Positions 53,511 through 64,000 of a DNA stretch of 64,000 bases are shown piece after piece (the stretch's first letter is position 1; every line of letters starts with the position of its first letter). Origin of the DNA: Gracilaria vermiculophylla (Eukaryota > Rhodophyta > Florideophyceae > Gracilariales > Gracilariaceae); the NCBI GenBank assembly GCA_019155205.2, contig JAHNZQ020003146.1, positions 379,113 to 443,112 on the forward strand, written 5' to 3'. The translations under genes and the position numbers were made by a program. Under the pieces are notes generated by a model. The model was not told the DNA's origin, did not search any database, and was given only the letters and a program-made list of their open reading frames with translations.

Positions 53511-54716
53511 GTGTCCATCTCACCTATGTCACGTGGTTTGAATAACATTGTCAGCATCTATCACTTCTACCTCGAGTCTGTCTGTTTGTTTCATTGTATG
53601 GATATCACCACACGGTTTTCCGCTGCAATTGTAGGCACTTCTACATCTTTGGATCAGGCGGTGATGGGATTTGAAGCCTGTTGGGCCTCACAGTTCTGGC
53701 TATCTGCCTCACTACAAGGTGATGAAGCCTTCCTGAAGGGCGAATTTCGTAAGTTCCTCGATGAACGAAGCATTCCATTTCATCTCGTTACGCCACGCCG
53801 CCACAGTAAGAATCTACTCGAGAGCAAGCATGGTCTAAATCGCGCCATCTTTCTTAAGCTTTGCACGGCTGAACCTCATACATCGCCAGATCTTCATGCT
53901 CTGCGTTGTGTTTCTATATCCAATGATCTATATGGAAACGATGTGATGTCTTCATTTGAGCTTGACAAAGAACATACGAAACCTCTCGCTGATGGATCTA
54001 TCGCTTCAATTGCAGACGACCTTGTAGATGCACACAATAGACTTCAAGCAAAGAGGAAATTGGCACTGATACTTAATTCTAAATCTACAGATGAGCCTCA
54101 AGTTGCCTCTGGCGATATGGTTGAAGTATATTCCAGTACTTGTATGGGTAAGAAAGTAAGGTGATCTACGCCCAAAATTGTGTTGGCTGTTGATGCACAG
54201 GCTCATACTGTTTTTCTACCTGCGAATGGCGGTAGATGTGCTACTGTCGCATTTGAAGACATCCGCATCGCGCTACCTAAGGAGTATTTTCCAAGCATTG
54301 GAGAGTCAGTAATCGATGCTGTTGATGACACTATTGATGATACGCTTCACTCGACAGAATTGAATGGTGAGGATCAATTGAAAAATGAGAATTCTTCCCC
54401 AGCACGTTCGAGCGCGACCCACGAAGATGCAGACATCTCTGATGAACATACAAGAGCAACAGCTCAGGAGAGCCCCAATGCATCTACAGTAGACCGTGGT
54501 GATCGCGCTGTGGTATACTGGCCAAATGATAAGGAACACTACAGCGGAACAGTGAAGACGCTACATCCGGACGGCTTTGTTACCGTCCTATATGATGATG
54601 GTGAAAAAGAACGCCTCGACTTGAACTATGAAAAATGGCACAATGAAAATACAAATGTCTCCCCACACTCGTCTTCTGTTACGAATTCAGACCAAGAAAC
54701 CCAAGAGCTGCAATGA
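53511..54716 (+). pseudogene. copia integrase with C-terminal Tudor-like domain
   Basis: Integrase core: HCMDITTRFSAAI (Asp), SLQGDEAFLKGEF (Asp), SKNLLESKHGLN (Glu), followed by a helical region (VDAHNRLQAKRKLALI) typical of copia. One stop at 54164. The next frame, 54180-54716, carries an acidic linker and then, at 54495-54641, a compact beta-barrel signature: VVYWPNDKEHYSG, HPDGFVTVLYDDGEKE, RLDLNYEKWH. This YWP...YxGxV...YDDGxxExLxLxxExW pattern is that of Tudor/PWWP-type readers such as those of PDS5- and MSH6-related proteins. Position and function parallel the chromodomain of gypsy elements. Confidence 0.7.
54495..54641 (+). other. Tudor-like reader domain in copia polyprotein
   Basis: About 49 residues, preceded by a 60-residue Ser/Asp/Glu-rich linker. 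Aromatic cage candidates Tyr and Trp in VYWP, Tyr in HYSG and Tyr-Asp-Asp in LYDDG are all kept, although the element itself is dead. This suggests that the domain was under selection until recently. Confidence 0.6.
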
Positions 54717-54829
54717 TTACTGTATCATTTTGGAAACAAAACCTTTGTGCGACACTAAGCACAATGATTTGAACAGTTCGCGCTTGTCGAATCGTATTGA
54801 ATTGAAAAGAAGACCTTCTTAAAGACTTT

Positions 54830-56365
54830 TCAGCCTGTTCCGAACAGTGAAGTGCCCCCGGAAGCAAATTTTAACAACAGCCACGCACTATACAAGGTTA
54901 AACAGAATGATGACTCATCTCTCAAATTGAAGGCATGGATCGCATCACCTGTAAATGAAGTCGACTTGAAGAACGTACTAGCATCCGCTTTTATGACGTG
55001 TCCACCAACCGGTCTTCGAATCGTTGAATTCACTTCATTCTTGTTCGGCTCGAAGCTCGACAAGGCAGATGTGAAAGCTACCTTTTTGCAGACTGGCACT
55101 GCCGGTCGTGATGTGTACGTGAAGTCACCTAAGGAAAGTCCAGTGAGGTCTACTCACTTGTGCCTACTACAAACTGCTGCATATGGATTAGTCAATGCCA
55201 TTGCCAAATGGCAAGTGCAGTCTGACAAATGCTTTACTGATCTGGACTTGACACAGTGTCAGCAAGCTCCGCAACTGTTCTACAAGCATGAGAGTGGGAA
55301 ATTAGTGCTGATTGTAGCGAAGCTCGTTGACGATATCAAAGCAGCCGGTATTGCTGATCATGCTTAGACCTTTATTGAGAGATTTGACAAGTGTTTCAAG
55401 CTTGGCACAGTGTCAAACGGACCTGGTCGATTGCGAATTTTCGGTGTCAAAACAGTCCAGAATGAAGATCTCACTGTCTCTACTAATGCTAATGAAAAGC
55501 TAAATGCCATAACGGAGTACCATATATCCCGTACCCGTCGTACGGAGTTTGAGCAAACACTCAATGAAATTGAGAAGTCTTATTTTGCTTCTACCAATAG
55601 CTCTCTTGGCTGGATTGGCTCGGCGGCTTCCACTTTTTGTTCGTTCAACGCTTCATACTTGTAACAAAAGTCACCTGAAACCAGGGTGTGTCATCTGATA
55701 GAGCAGCAACATATTGTTTGGAAGCTTAAGAAGCTTGGTACTACGATCACTTATCCTCGCCCAACAGATGACTCAACAGATGACTCTCAATACGAACTTT
55801 CAGTCTTGGTGTTTGATGATGCATCCATAAGAGACGAAAATGGTCAACCAGTCGCACTTACTGGGCTCGTTGTTGGTCCATTGGCTAATAGCTCCATTTA
55901 TCATCCGATATCATGGATTTCTCGCAAGTCAAAGAGAACAGTGAAGAGCGTACCTGCAGCTGAGATACTTGCCTCTGCTGAAGCCATTGATGAAGCCAAA
56001 TGTGTCGGACATTCCTATTCTGAAGTACTCGCTCTAGATGTTCGTGTTCATTTGTGTGTGGATTCTAAACATCTGTTTACCTCTTTATCCACTCAATGAA
56101 ACTATATCGATCGATCCATTCGTGGCTATGTTGCGTCTATAAAAATTGAATTTCAAGTAGGGAACGTTGAAAACATCACTTGGATTCCTGGAAAAGTCAA
56201 CTTATGCGATGCTCTCACGAAAAAGGATAGTCCTGTGACTGATGCGTTACAGTTAACAATTTACAATGTACGCTTGAGTATCCTATTGGAAGATATTGCC
56301 GAAACCAAGTCTACGGAGAAAACTACGGCTGAAAAAGAGAAAGGATTATTGATGATACTTGACTA
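54830..56365 (+). pseudogene. copia reverse transcriptase and RNase H
   Basis: RT: FGSKLDKADVKATFLQTG (first catalytic Asp), RDVYVKSP, CLLQTAAYGL, and the catalytic LVDDIKAAG. A single TAG after DHA (55365-55367) and a stop after NASYL interrupt it. RNase H: SVLVFDDASIRDENG, SWISRKSKR, SVPAAEILASAEAIDEAK, LCVDSKHLFTSLST, then a TGA and WIPGKVNLCDALTK. All expected motifs are present in order and the lesions are few single-codon stops. Confidence 0.75.
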
Positions 56366-57879
56366 TCCTTGATGTGTCGTGGCGTACGTCCGTCATACGG
56401 TAGTGACGTCTCATACTCAATCATTCTGGTTGAATGGTCGCCACGCAACTTATTTGTATCCTTCGTATCGTATTTGTTTCTACGTACGCTTTACTTGAAC
56501 GCCCGTGTAAGCCTACTGTCTGCGCACTTCCTTGTAAAATGCCGAGTCAAGCGACTTGGACCTGATTCGTGTTCATTGCATTTTGTTCTAACTCAGTTCT
56601 CTGAAGTGAAATCAGCGTAGCACGACACCTATCGTTAAAAGCTGTACTGTAGGCTAGATTTTGCACAAAGTCTATGTACATTAGAATCGTTTCAAAAAGA
56701 TATGTACATCGTCTTCTTTCTGGTAAAAATGGCTCGAGGTCCTCCACTTTCCAAGCAAGAAAAGCTTCTAATCAAAAACTTAAACGCCGAGAAACACTCC
56801 AACAGTGCTGTTGCTTGAATATCAAAGCGTTCTAGGGTCATAATTGCTCTTGTTCTCCAAATTCCGACTCTTTAGGGATTCAAACGATCTTTGAGACGCC
56901 ATGAAAATCTCTTTTTAGCATACGAAAGATAAATTAAAAAAAGGTGTGCAAAGAAAAATTATCGTGCAAATATATTGGAGTGGATCTCAATTTCAACGTT
57001 TCCAAATCACCTATATAGAGGCAGGTAAAAACCGCAAATACATTAAAATATAATAAAATGAAAAAAGTTCGTACTGCAAGATCATGACAAGAAAAACAAA
57101 GTTGACTGGCGTGCTGGAAACCCTTAATAGAAAAATGGAAAATTGCTATTTGTAATGATGGACAAAAGATGGTTTTGGACGCATCAGAAAGCCACAAGTA
57201 TTAATGGCATGATCTGTGAATGGAACGTTCTGAGTTTTATACCAAGCATTTAGAAGGAGGCTCTGTGATGGTCTGGGCGAACATTTCTAAAAAAGGTCTG
57301 GCGAATATTGCATTCATTGAAACGACTGTGAATGCCGAGTAATATCAAGACGTTCTATTCAACTAGTTGCTATGGTTTTGCTTATGTTTCCATGAAAAAC
57401 AATTCATTTTTCAACAGGATTATGCGCCTGTACGCACTGCATCTTTACCTAAAAATTGTCTATAGGAGGCAGAGGTACTGTATCTGTTTTAGAGTGGCCG
57501 ACGCGCTTACCAGATTTAAACCCAATCGAAAATGATTGGGAACTGCTGGCGAGGATGTCTTATGCGCGTGGAAGGCATTTTCAGACATTTTTTATTTCAA
57601 AAACTGTATTAAAACATGCTGGAAATCTATAACAGTTTCAACTATAGAAAAGTACATCAATTCGATGCCAAAACGTTTCCCCCGCGTTATACAGCAAGAA
57701 GGATGCAAAAAAACTATTGAGCGTCGCGCAGTAAAGTTTTATTCGTGAAGAAGATATGTTTTTGAAACGGTTTTTTGACTTTAAATGTTTCTGAAACCTA
57801 TTTTGGTGGGTGTAAAGTGGCCGTTTGGTAGATTTTCTGAGATCGCACAGCATGTCGTATGTTACTGAAACAGTTTTTA

Positions 57880-58440
57880 ACTGTACGCCAAATCTGCATA
57901 ATACAGTCCGTGAAACCTAAATAACGCCACCCCCAACTTCAAACGTTAATTTTTTATATTATTGAGGCTAACTATCCAGCGATCACCTCCAAAAGGAGTT
58001 TGAGTAGCCTCTGCAAAACTTTTATTTCCCTATAGCCCTTCGTTCAGACGCATAAGACTGACAAACACAGTTTCTTTGTGGCTGAAGTCGAGAAAACACG
58101 GCATCGCCGGCGTCGAACTGTCGTCGAAAAAATTTAGAGCGCGACATTAGAGAAACACTTATTTAGACCGCATATGTAGATTTTTCACATACGATTGAAT
58201 TATACTTTTTTTGTCTTCCTATACAATAAAAGTCTCTATCACAACATCTTGTTTCACTAATCCAATTATACTTTTCCTCGTTTTCGAAAGCATGTGGATA
58301 GTAGCTAAAACGTAGCGTGTCCACATCGCGCGCCAAAATTTTGAACTATGAACAGCTCCTCTCTTTAGTTATTCTGAGTTTTATCGATGCACGTTTTTCT
58401 ATCGATAGCAAAGCAAAACTGTGTATCTGCCGGTCGCGAA
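57880..58440. other. AT-rich intergenic, no feature seen
   Basis: About 560 bp to the right of the Tc1. No coding or RNA feature supported. Confidence 0.45.
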
Positions 58441-58448
58441 TGTTGCGG

Positions 58449-58508
58449 AATGTGCCAGACATTGCTGGAACACACGTGTAGAATGTTCCAGTATTGTCTA
58501 GCACATTG
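58449..58508. repeat. inverted repeat with 24-25-bp arms
   Basis: aatgtgccagacattgctgg... pairs with its reverse complement ending at 58508; about 21 of 25 positions match, with an 11-nt spacer cacgtgtagaa. It lies just inside TGTTGCGG (58441), which could be the start of an LTR. Confidence 0.6.
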
Positions 58509-61287
58509 CACGCCTTGTTGGCCCAGCAAGAACTACAATATTTTAGTGATGCTGGCGCAAATTGTCGCTTTATTATTGGTTAGTGTGCAGCTCCGGAGGT
58601 CTCTAGAAGCCAATGGAGTAACCTAGACGCACACATGAGTAGCTAGCAAGTAGAAATGCGTATTTGGCTCGTTTGTAGTGCCTCTAAACACTATAAAAAG
58701 AGGTCCTCAGCTCACACTTCGGTCTGATCTCACCTCCACAATCGACCAACATCTAAGCCCCACCCCTTATCAACCTTCAGCCACTTTAACTATCATCAAC
58801 AACCAGTGAGGCGTTCGCCGCTGGATAAAGGGCTTCTATTGAGGCGTTTGCCGCTAGTTGTCCAATAGGGTGGGGAAGTACGGTCGCCAAGACCGGTTGA
58901 AGCGCTTCAGGCGTGGACGGGAGACGGATAGTATGTACCAAAGATGTTTCTGTCGTCTGTGAGCCCCACCGGAGCTTTGCTTGGATAATGCTGTCTGTCG
59001 AAAGACCTGGTGATTTTCGGACGGAAGTACTTGACGGGAAGCTATCCGCAGGCGACGTGCCGTGCAACCTTTCCTGCAAAGGACCAGCTTGGGTATAGAG
59101 TGAAAGCATGTCCCGCTGTTAGTAGCTCTCCTCGGGAAGCCCTGTAAGGATTGTATGCGCCTGCTTCTGGTTAGTGCAGAGGTAGGTAGGCTGCAGAATC
59201 CACTTCACATCCGGAGTGTCTGACCGAAACCCGAGGGTCTGACCCTTAGTGATCATTGACTTAATTCTTGGGTTGCACGCCGTTTCAACAAGAAGTTAAG
59301 AAGTTTTATTTGGGGATTGAGCCTCTTGCCCTCCCTAGTGATATTTTCTTTCATCGAGTGGGTTTAGTTCTTTTGATCCCACTGTTTTGAACTTGTTTTG
59401 GGGCTTCTAGCTACGAAGAGCACCCTTTTGGCTTCTATTATTACAAGTTCTTGGCCCCCTGCGTCACCGTCCCGTGATGGCGCCCACAGTATCCAATGCT
59501 TCTCAACGCTTAAATACGGATCATGCATAATCAAGATAAGATAAATCTTTATTCCTGACCCAAGAAATAAACGATTGCATCTGAAGAAAAATCCGTACTA
59601 AAATATTTGATGTATAATAGTCTAAAACCTCTTCAAAAAGTGCTGGTGAAACACAAAAACAGACATGCTTCAAGAATACACTGGCTGTTTTACGAGAAGC
59701 TTAGTCCATACGGGGAGTTCTCGTTATAGGGAGACGTAAACCAACTGCAGATCATTCATAAGCATACGATTAGTATCTTGCAGCACGAATTGAAAGAACG
59801 ACAACCGATATATTTTGTTCACAGTTCCAGTGAAAGAGCTCAAATTTGCTCAATGTTACTCACTTCAGCTCTTTTGGGTATGGAGCCAAAATTTAGTGTT
59901 TGTATCTGCTTATGAGACACTGGGGCAGCGTTGCTAGTATTTTTTTGTCAACTGAATAGATCTAGGATTGAGAAAAAAAGAGTTTGTGAACAAGCTTGCC
60001 TGTTCCATTATAAAAAAATTTTGAGAATATCGATTTGAGGTGCACAAAGTTCTCATAACCCTAAATCTCGATGGGTGTCACTAGGGTTTACTGATCTGGA
60101 AAACATTTCTAGTAAGTGCGATGACGGGCAGAGCAGATCCTGTAGTATACTTTTGAGACAGTCTTTTGCGGAAGTGCGCAGAGAAAATTCTCGAATTGTG
60201 TAGAGAAGCCTTTGAATGGAACACTTTGAAATTAAGAAGAAAAGCTCGGTTTTATAAAGAAAATTACATTCTGGACTTTTTTTTTTCGAAAAACAACCAG
60301 GTGCCTTTAGTTGTGGCAATTTTATCATTGAAGAGAAAAGGAAGAAATGTTGTAGCGAAAGCGAGCAGCGGAATCCACAATAGGCAAAAAAGAGAGGGGA
60401 GTAATGCGCGAGACGGAGGCAAAGTGCAAAGATCTCGACCACCACGAAGCGGTCTTCAAGGTTGAATACGAAGAGGAGCGCGCGGTGGCGCGACGGTTGG
60501 CACCCACAGTGGTGCACGCGTTAGTGTACGCGTAATCGCATGCGTTGGAGCACGGGGGAGTGGAAGTAGTGGTCTGTGGATGAGTGGGAAACGGGCCACG
60601 GCGAGAAGGCCAACCGTTGTTATTACAGAGTAGACTCTGAGCCAGGTTGTGGGGAACGAAGATTTGGGTGGCATTGCAAAGTGGGCCCTGGCCAAAGAAG
60701 AGGAAGTGAAAGTGCACGGAGCGGGGCTAAAGAGTGTGGTAGCGAGCGATATGGTGTGGGAATACAGAGGTGAAGACGGTGCCGTCGCGGAAATCGACGA
60801 TGGTGATTTTGCGAGTGAGACCCATGGAAGGAGCTCACTTGAATAGGAGAGGAGCATGTATGCAAGCAGGCTTAGCTATGTCTGGGAAGGAATTAAACAA
60901 AGCCTTGAGGAAGGAAAGGAGCTTACGTTGAGCACGGGAGAGTCAACGCCGAGTTTTGAGCGGTAAGAGAGTTGTTCATCAAATGAACAAGGAGATGGAA
61001 AGCGGTATTGGAGGTGAGTAAGGAGTTGTGGAACTGCTGGAAAGTGTTTCAGGTGATGGCATGGATCAAAGAAGGGGTGAGTGTGCGCTTGTCGGTTGCG
61101 AGCGCGAGGGTGTCCGGAGTAGTGTGCAGTTCGATGCCTCCGAGGTTTACTAGGGGGCTGTGGGCAGTGCCATAAGTACACTGCGGTGTTTCCATATTGG
61201 GAAACAGTCTAAGCTAGACTACATATGTCGTGTCGTGTGCCTGCTAGCCAGGTAAGGTGTCTGAAGTGGGTGACTACCATCTACTAC
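58509..61287. other. possible LTR remnant and GC-rich coding-like tract, nothing secure
   Basis: A TATA-like box (ctataaaaagagg, about 58690) and following CA-rich leader suggest a solo LTR or leader of an unknown retroelement, without a confirmed target duplication. 59100-60050 shows nothing. 60400-61180 is GC-rich with several broken plus-strand frames (for example MRETEAKCKDLDHHEAVFK from 60403, and 60649-60846) which may be an old pseudogene or the LTR of the minus-strand gypsy element that ends at 61288. Confidence 0.3.
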
Positions 61288-64000
61288 ACTCCCCTTGTTC
61301 AAAGACAAAGTTCTTTTTTGGCTGTTGAAAGAAGCGTAGAGGGAGTCTGTTTGCGGCGCAGTAGTTTGAGAACTAAAACTGGAACGTCCTTGTACATTTG
61401 TGCGAGTGGTTCCAAAGTGTCTTCTGAACTCTCGAGTCCTCTCCACCGAACTTGAATAAAAAGACCATTGAGCTTTTCCACGAGCTTCAGCAGTCGTGAA
61501 ACTTGCATTCCAGTTTCGGATGACAAAACGTGGGACATGATCGCTTCTTTGTCCAAAGAAGAGTCATGATAGAACTTCAGCCGCGTGCAGTGAACTTCAT
61601 CTAATGCGCCATTCCTGAGATCTTCGACCTGATATATGTAGTCAGAGATTGCCTGTACTATGCGGCGAGGTCCACGCCAGCGAAGAGCCAATTTCTCTTT
61701 CGCAGCAAGTTCCTCTCTTGATACAAGCACAAAATCACCTTTCTCAAAGTTCAGGAAGGTTCCTTTTTGAAGCACGAGATCTTGACGCAGCCCTGTTGCG
61801 CTGTAGCGCATCGTGCACGAGAGGGTGCAATTCTTCAAGCAACGTTTTCAACTTTGAAATGTTGATGGTCCGTTCGATCTGAGCTTCTGTGGCAGAGATG
61901 GTTTTGAGTGTGCAAGTGCGTAAAAATGTCGCGATTGGAGGGGTAGGGTCCTTTCCAAGAAAGTCCGTTACGGGTGCTATGTTGTTTAGATGCGGAGATG
62001 ACGCGCTGTTCAGTACACTTTGTAGTATTGGCAGGAGGTCTGGCCACTCTTGGAAGTGCATTTGGAATTTGGAGGTCAAGGCACGGAGGGTTCGGACAAC
62101 TTCTTTTCCGAGACGTTCGATGGCTCCGTTACTCTATGGGGTGTATGGTAGTGTAAAGTGATGCGGGACGCCCAACGACTTGGAAACTATTCTGACCGTT
62201 TCGTTCCTGAAATGCGTTGGTCCGTCGGACATAAGTCCATTACGTAAGTTAAAGGCGGCACACCAGTCAATGATTGCCAGTGCCGCATTGTCTGCTGTTG
62301 TGCCTGATGTACTGTACACTGCACTGTAGCAAATAACCATTTGTAATCAGAATGATCGTCGCGGAGCATGAGGATGTACTTGTGTCCGGCTTTGCTTGGA
62401 CCGATTTCGATGTAATCAAATTGGAGAAGATCGTTAGCTGTTGTGCCATGTAGAGCTGGTCCGAATGGGCGAGGAACCTTTTCACCACCAGTTGTAGATA
62501 AACAGTGAATACAGGACTTCACAAATGTGTACACATCTTGTCGCAGCGTTTTCCAATCAAAATAGTGGTGGAGAGCCTTTCGGGTGGCCTCTCTCCCTCT
62601 ATGTCCGGCTGGACCGGTGTGTGCGATGATGCAAAGGCGGAGTTTAAGGTCTTCAGCCTCTTCCGGTATCCATGTAGCGTTGCTGGGTGTTTTCCAGAGT
62701 CCATCGCAGAGGGTGAGGTTTGCGGGTCGAGTCGCACTGTGCGTTTGCTGTAGTTGCGCTATCTCGTTGGTTGGCGGCCAGCAAAATTCCTCATTGTGCG
62801 AGGTTGGAAATGGTGGGATCATGACAAGTCGACGGACGGGTTTTGGCGCTGACCAGCGGGGGAGCATGTCCGCCCATACATTGTCGAATCCATTGATTTG
62901 AAAGCACGTGTACGAGTACGCACTGAGTTGCACAGCCCATCGTAAGACTTTGCGCGTCGACCATTGGCTTAGATCCAGAACGAGGGACAGTGGATCGAAG
63001 AGGAATATCAGGCTGTTGTGGTCTGTAAAGAGTTCAAAGCCTGCAGCAGATGCAGCCAACCAGTGCATGCGGTCCACAGTAGCCATAATTGCAATCGCTT
63101 CCTTCTCCAGTGTCGACCGTCCAAGCTGCGTTGAGTTAAAACGACTGGAACAGAATGAAAGTGGGCTGTGGCGCTGAAGTTTGTGCGGTTTTGAAAGATC
63201 TTCGTAAGGTTTTTGGGTGACTATCCCAGACCAATTGGTGTCTGATGCATCAGTGTAGATGCAAAGTCGTAGTTGGTCATCACGGTGTGCAAGCGTGACG
63301 AGTCGGGACAGGGCTTCCTTGCAGTTATGGAAAGCGTTGAGTTCTGTTTTGCTCCATCCCAAAGTTTCGAGTTGAACGGCAGCGACTGCGCGTTTGGTTC
63401 TTTTCCCTGCCCACTCGTAGACTCTCTCCATGAAATCGTGCAACGGAGAGATCAGATTGGGAAAATTAGGGATTCCACTCTTGACCCATTGCATGGCGCA
63501 TACAAACTGCTGTAAGTGAGCTCCATTTGTTGGTGGTTCCATGTGAAGGAGGCCATCAAGTTGGCGAGGGTCATGTCTTACGCCGTAGGCAGAGATAATA
63601 CGACGCACCAGCGGATGGATCTTGCAAAGAGGATGCATTTTCCGGGGTGCAGCCGAACAGAGTGCTGTACGCAAATGCCGAAGAGCTATTTTATGGCCTC
63701 TAGCAAACCTTTGATTGATGCATTGTGAAGAAGAATATCGTCGAGCCAATACAGCAGCTGCTCCAAGAGACTTGGTGGAAAAATATCTGCTAGCACTGAC
63801 TGAAGGTGTGTTGTCGCGTTCGTAGTGCCGTGCAGCACCCTGGTTGGGGAGAAAACCCCATCCGGAGTGTTGAATGATTGTAACACCTGGGAATCCTTGT
63901 GGAGCGGAAATTGCCAGTACCCATGCGAAAGGTCAAATGTTGCAAAGAATTGGGACCCTATCAGTTTAAGGAGCTCCTGTTCGATATTTGGCATTGGATA
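61288..64000 (-). mobile_element. Ty3/gypsy retrotransposon 3, minus strand, runs off the right edge
   Basis: RT, RNase H, integrase and chromodomain in order on the minus strand. Immediately after the polyprotein, reading minus, the purine tract AAGGGGAG is followed by TGTAGTAGATGG, a likely 3' LTR start near 61288. The LTR sequence differs from family A-D. It is the best preserved gypsy copy in the window: long open frame 63749-62187 and three further blocks separated by single frame changes or stops. Confidence 0.8.
61299..63994 (-). pseudogene. gypsy 3 pol: RT, RNase H, integrase, chromodomain
   Basis: RT block 63994-63686: FFATFDLSHGYWQFPLH (first Asp) and YWLDDILLH at 63748-63737, where Trp-Leu-Asp-Asp replaces the common YxDD but keeps both Asp. 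Main block 63749-62187 (520 codons): MEPPTNGAHLQQFVCAMQWV, RNase H with CIYTDASDTNWSGIVTQ, STLEKEAIAIM and FTDHNSLIFLF, integrase zinc finger (GPAGHRGREATRKAL, CIHCLSTTGG), first core Asp in LLQFDYIEIGPS. Next frames: GLMSDGPTHFRN (second Asp), a stop, SNGAIERLGKE (Glu), LEELHPLVHDALQRNR. The end, 61838-61299, has FEKGDFVLVSREEL and a chromodomain at about 61490-61350 (FIQVRWRGLESSEDTLEPL). Three to four frame breaks; otherwise intact. Confidence 0.82.

Larger units (their letters stand above)
51535..56637 (+). mobile_element. Ty1/copia retrotransposon with Tudor-like domain, 5.1 kb, two LTRs
   Basis: 5' LTR 51535-51825 and 3' LTR 56347-56637, 291 bp each, roughly 85 percent alike by eye. Target duplication AAAGC at 51530-51534 and 56638-56642. 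Primer site GTTATGAGCCCAG directly follows the 5' LTR and matches the anticodon arm of elongator tRNA-Met. A purine run (gaaaaagagaaagga) precedes the 3' LTR. LTR termini read TATTGATG and TATCATTA, not TG...CA. Gene order gag, protease, integrase, Tudor-like domain, RT, RNase H, which is the copia order. Several stops show it is inactive. Confidence 0.85.
51489..57879 (+). mobile_element. Tc1/mariner element carrying a copia insertion
   Basis: The left terminus TGCAGTGTGTTTCAAAAAC at 51489 and about 45 bp of leader are followed by the copia element (51535-56637); the Tc1 then resumes at tgtactgtaggctag and continues to a decayed right terminus near 57879. Transposase relics after the insertion: MARGPPLSKQEKLLIKNLNA from 56729, QQD in a broken frame, and the Glu region near 57540-57748. 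Many stops. The Tc1 was therefore in place before the copia element arrived. Confidence 0.8.

Noticed and set aside
1..64000. CRISPR arrays, bacterial operons or defence systems
   Set aside because: No short regularly spaced repeats, ribosome-binding sites or bacterial gene families; everything points to a eukaryotic nuclear genome.

Overview
The window reads as nuclear DNA of a red alga, most likely a florideophyte of the Chondrus crispus type. This is an inference: five long intronless genes sit in one compact GC-rich island (about 31.0-43.1 kb), surrounded by AT-richer DNA made almost entirely of decayed LTR retrotransposons and Tc1, Harbinger and pogo DNA transposons. There are no bacterial operons, CRISPR arrays or rRNA genes, and no convincing intact tRNA.

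Host island, left to right: a plastid-type 3-dehydroquinate synthase II-like protein (+, 31029-32186); a convergent type I membrane protein with a Trp/acidic cytosolic tail (-, 32241-33209), the two stops only 54 bp apart; phosphoenolpyruvate carboxylase (-, 33615-36497); a multi-pass membrane protein (-, 37011-38045); a C2-domain protein with five amphipathic helical repeats (+, 39951-41561); and a second copy of the multi-pass membrane protein (+, 42068-43075). The two membrane paralogues flank the C2 gene. A good heat-shock-element match lies in the 1.9 kb divergent region upstream of the C2 gene.

Left flank (1-31 kb): the 3' part of a chromodomain Ty3/gypsy element (1-5778, with an assembly gap at 4672-4771); a Harbinger transposase split by a 309-bp miniature LTR element (TRIM); a broken WD40 gene; a two-gene Harbinger element (Myb/SANT-like protein plus transposase); several Tc1 relics; a second decayed gypsy element (about 20.1-27.1 kb) cut inside its chromodomain; and further Tc1 copies.

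Right flank (43-64 kb): an almost complete Tc1; a decayed unknown ORF that carries the second TRIM copy; a pogo-like transposase split by a solo LTR; a Ty1/copia element (51535-56637) sitting inside a Tc1 and carrying a Tudor-like reader domain between integrase and reverse transcriptase; and a better preserved minus-strand gypsy element running off the right edge.

The most informative signals are (i) the TRIM family, two complete copies with 79-bp LTRs, 5-bp target duplications, a primer site matching initiator tRNA-Met and an internal tRNA T-arm/B-box; (ii) the Tudor-like domain in the copia polyprotein; (iii) the C2/helix-repeat gene with its upstream heat-shock element; and (iv) the nested insertions, which fix a relative order of transposition events. 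All identities rest on motif recognition by eye; no database search was possible.
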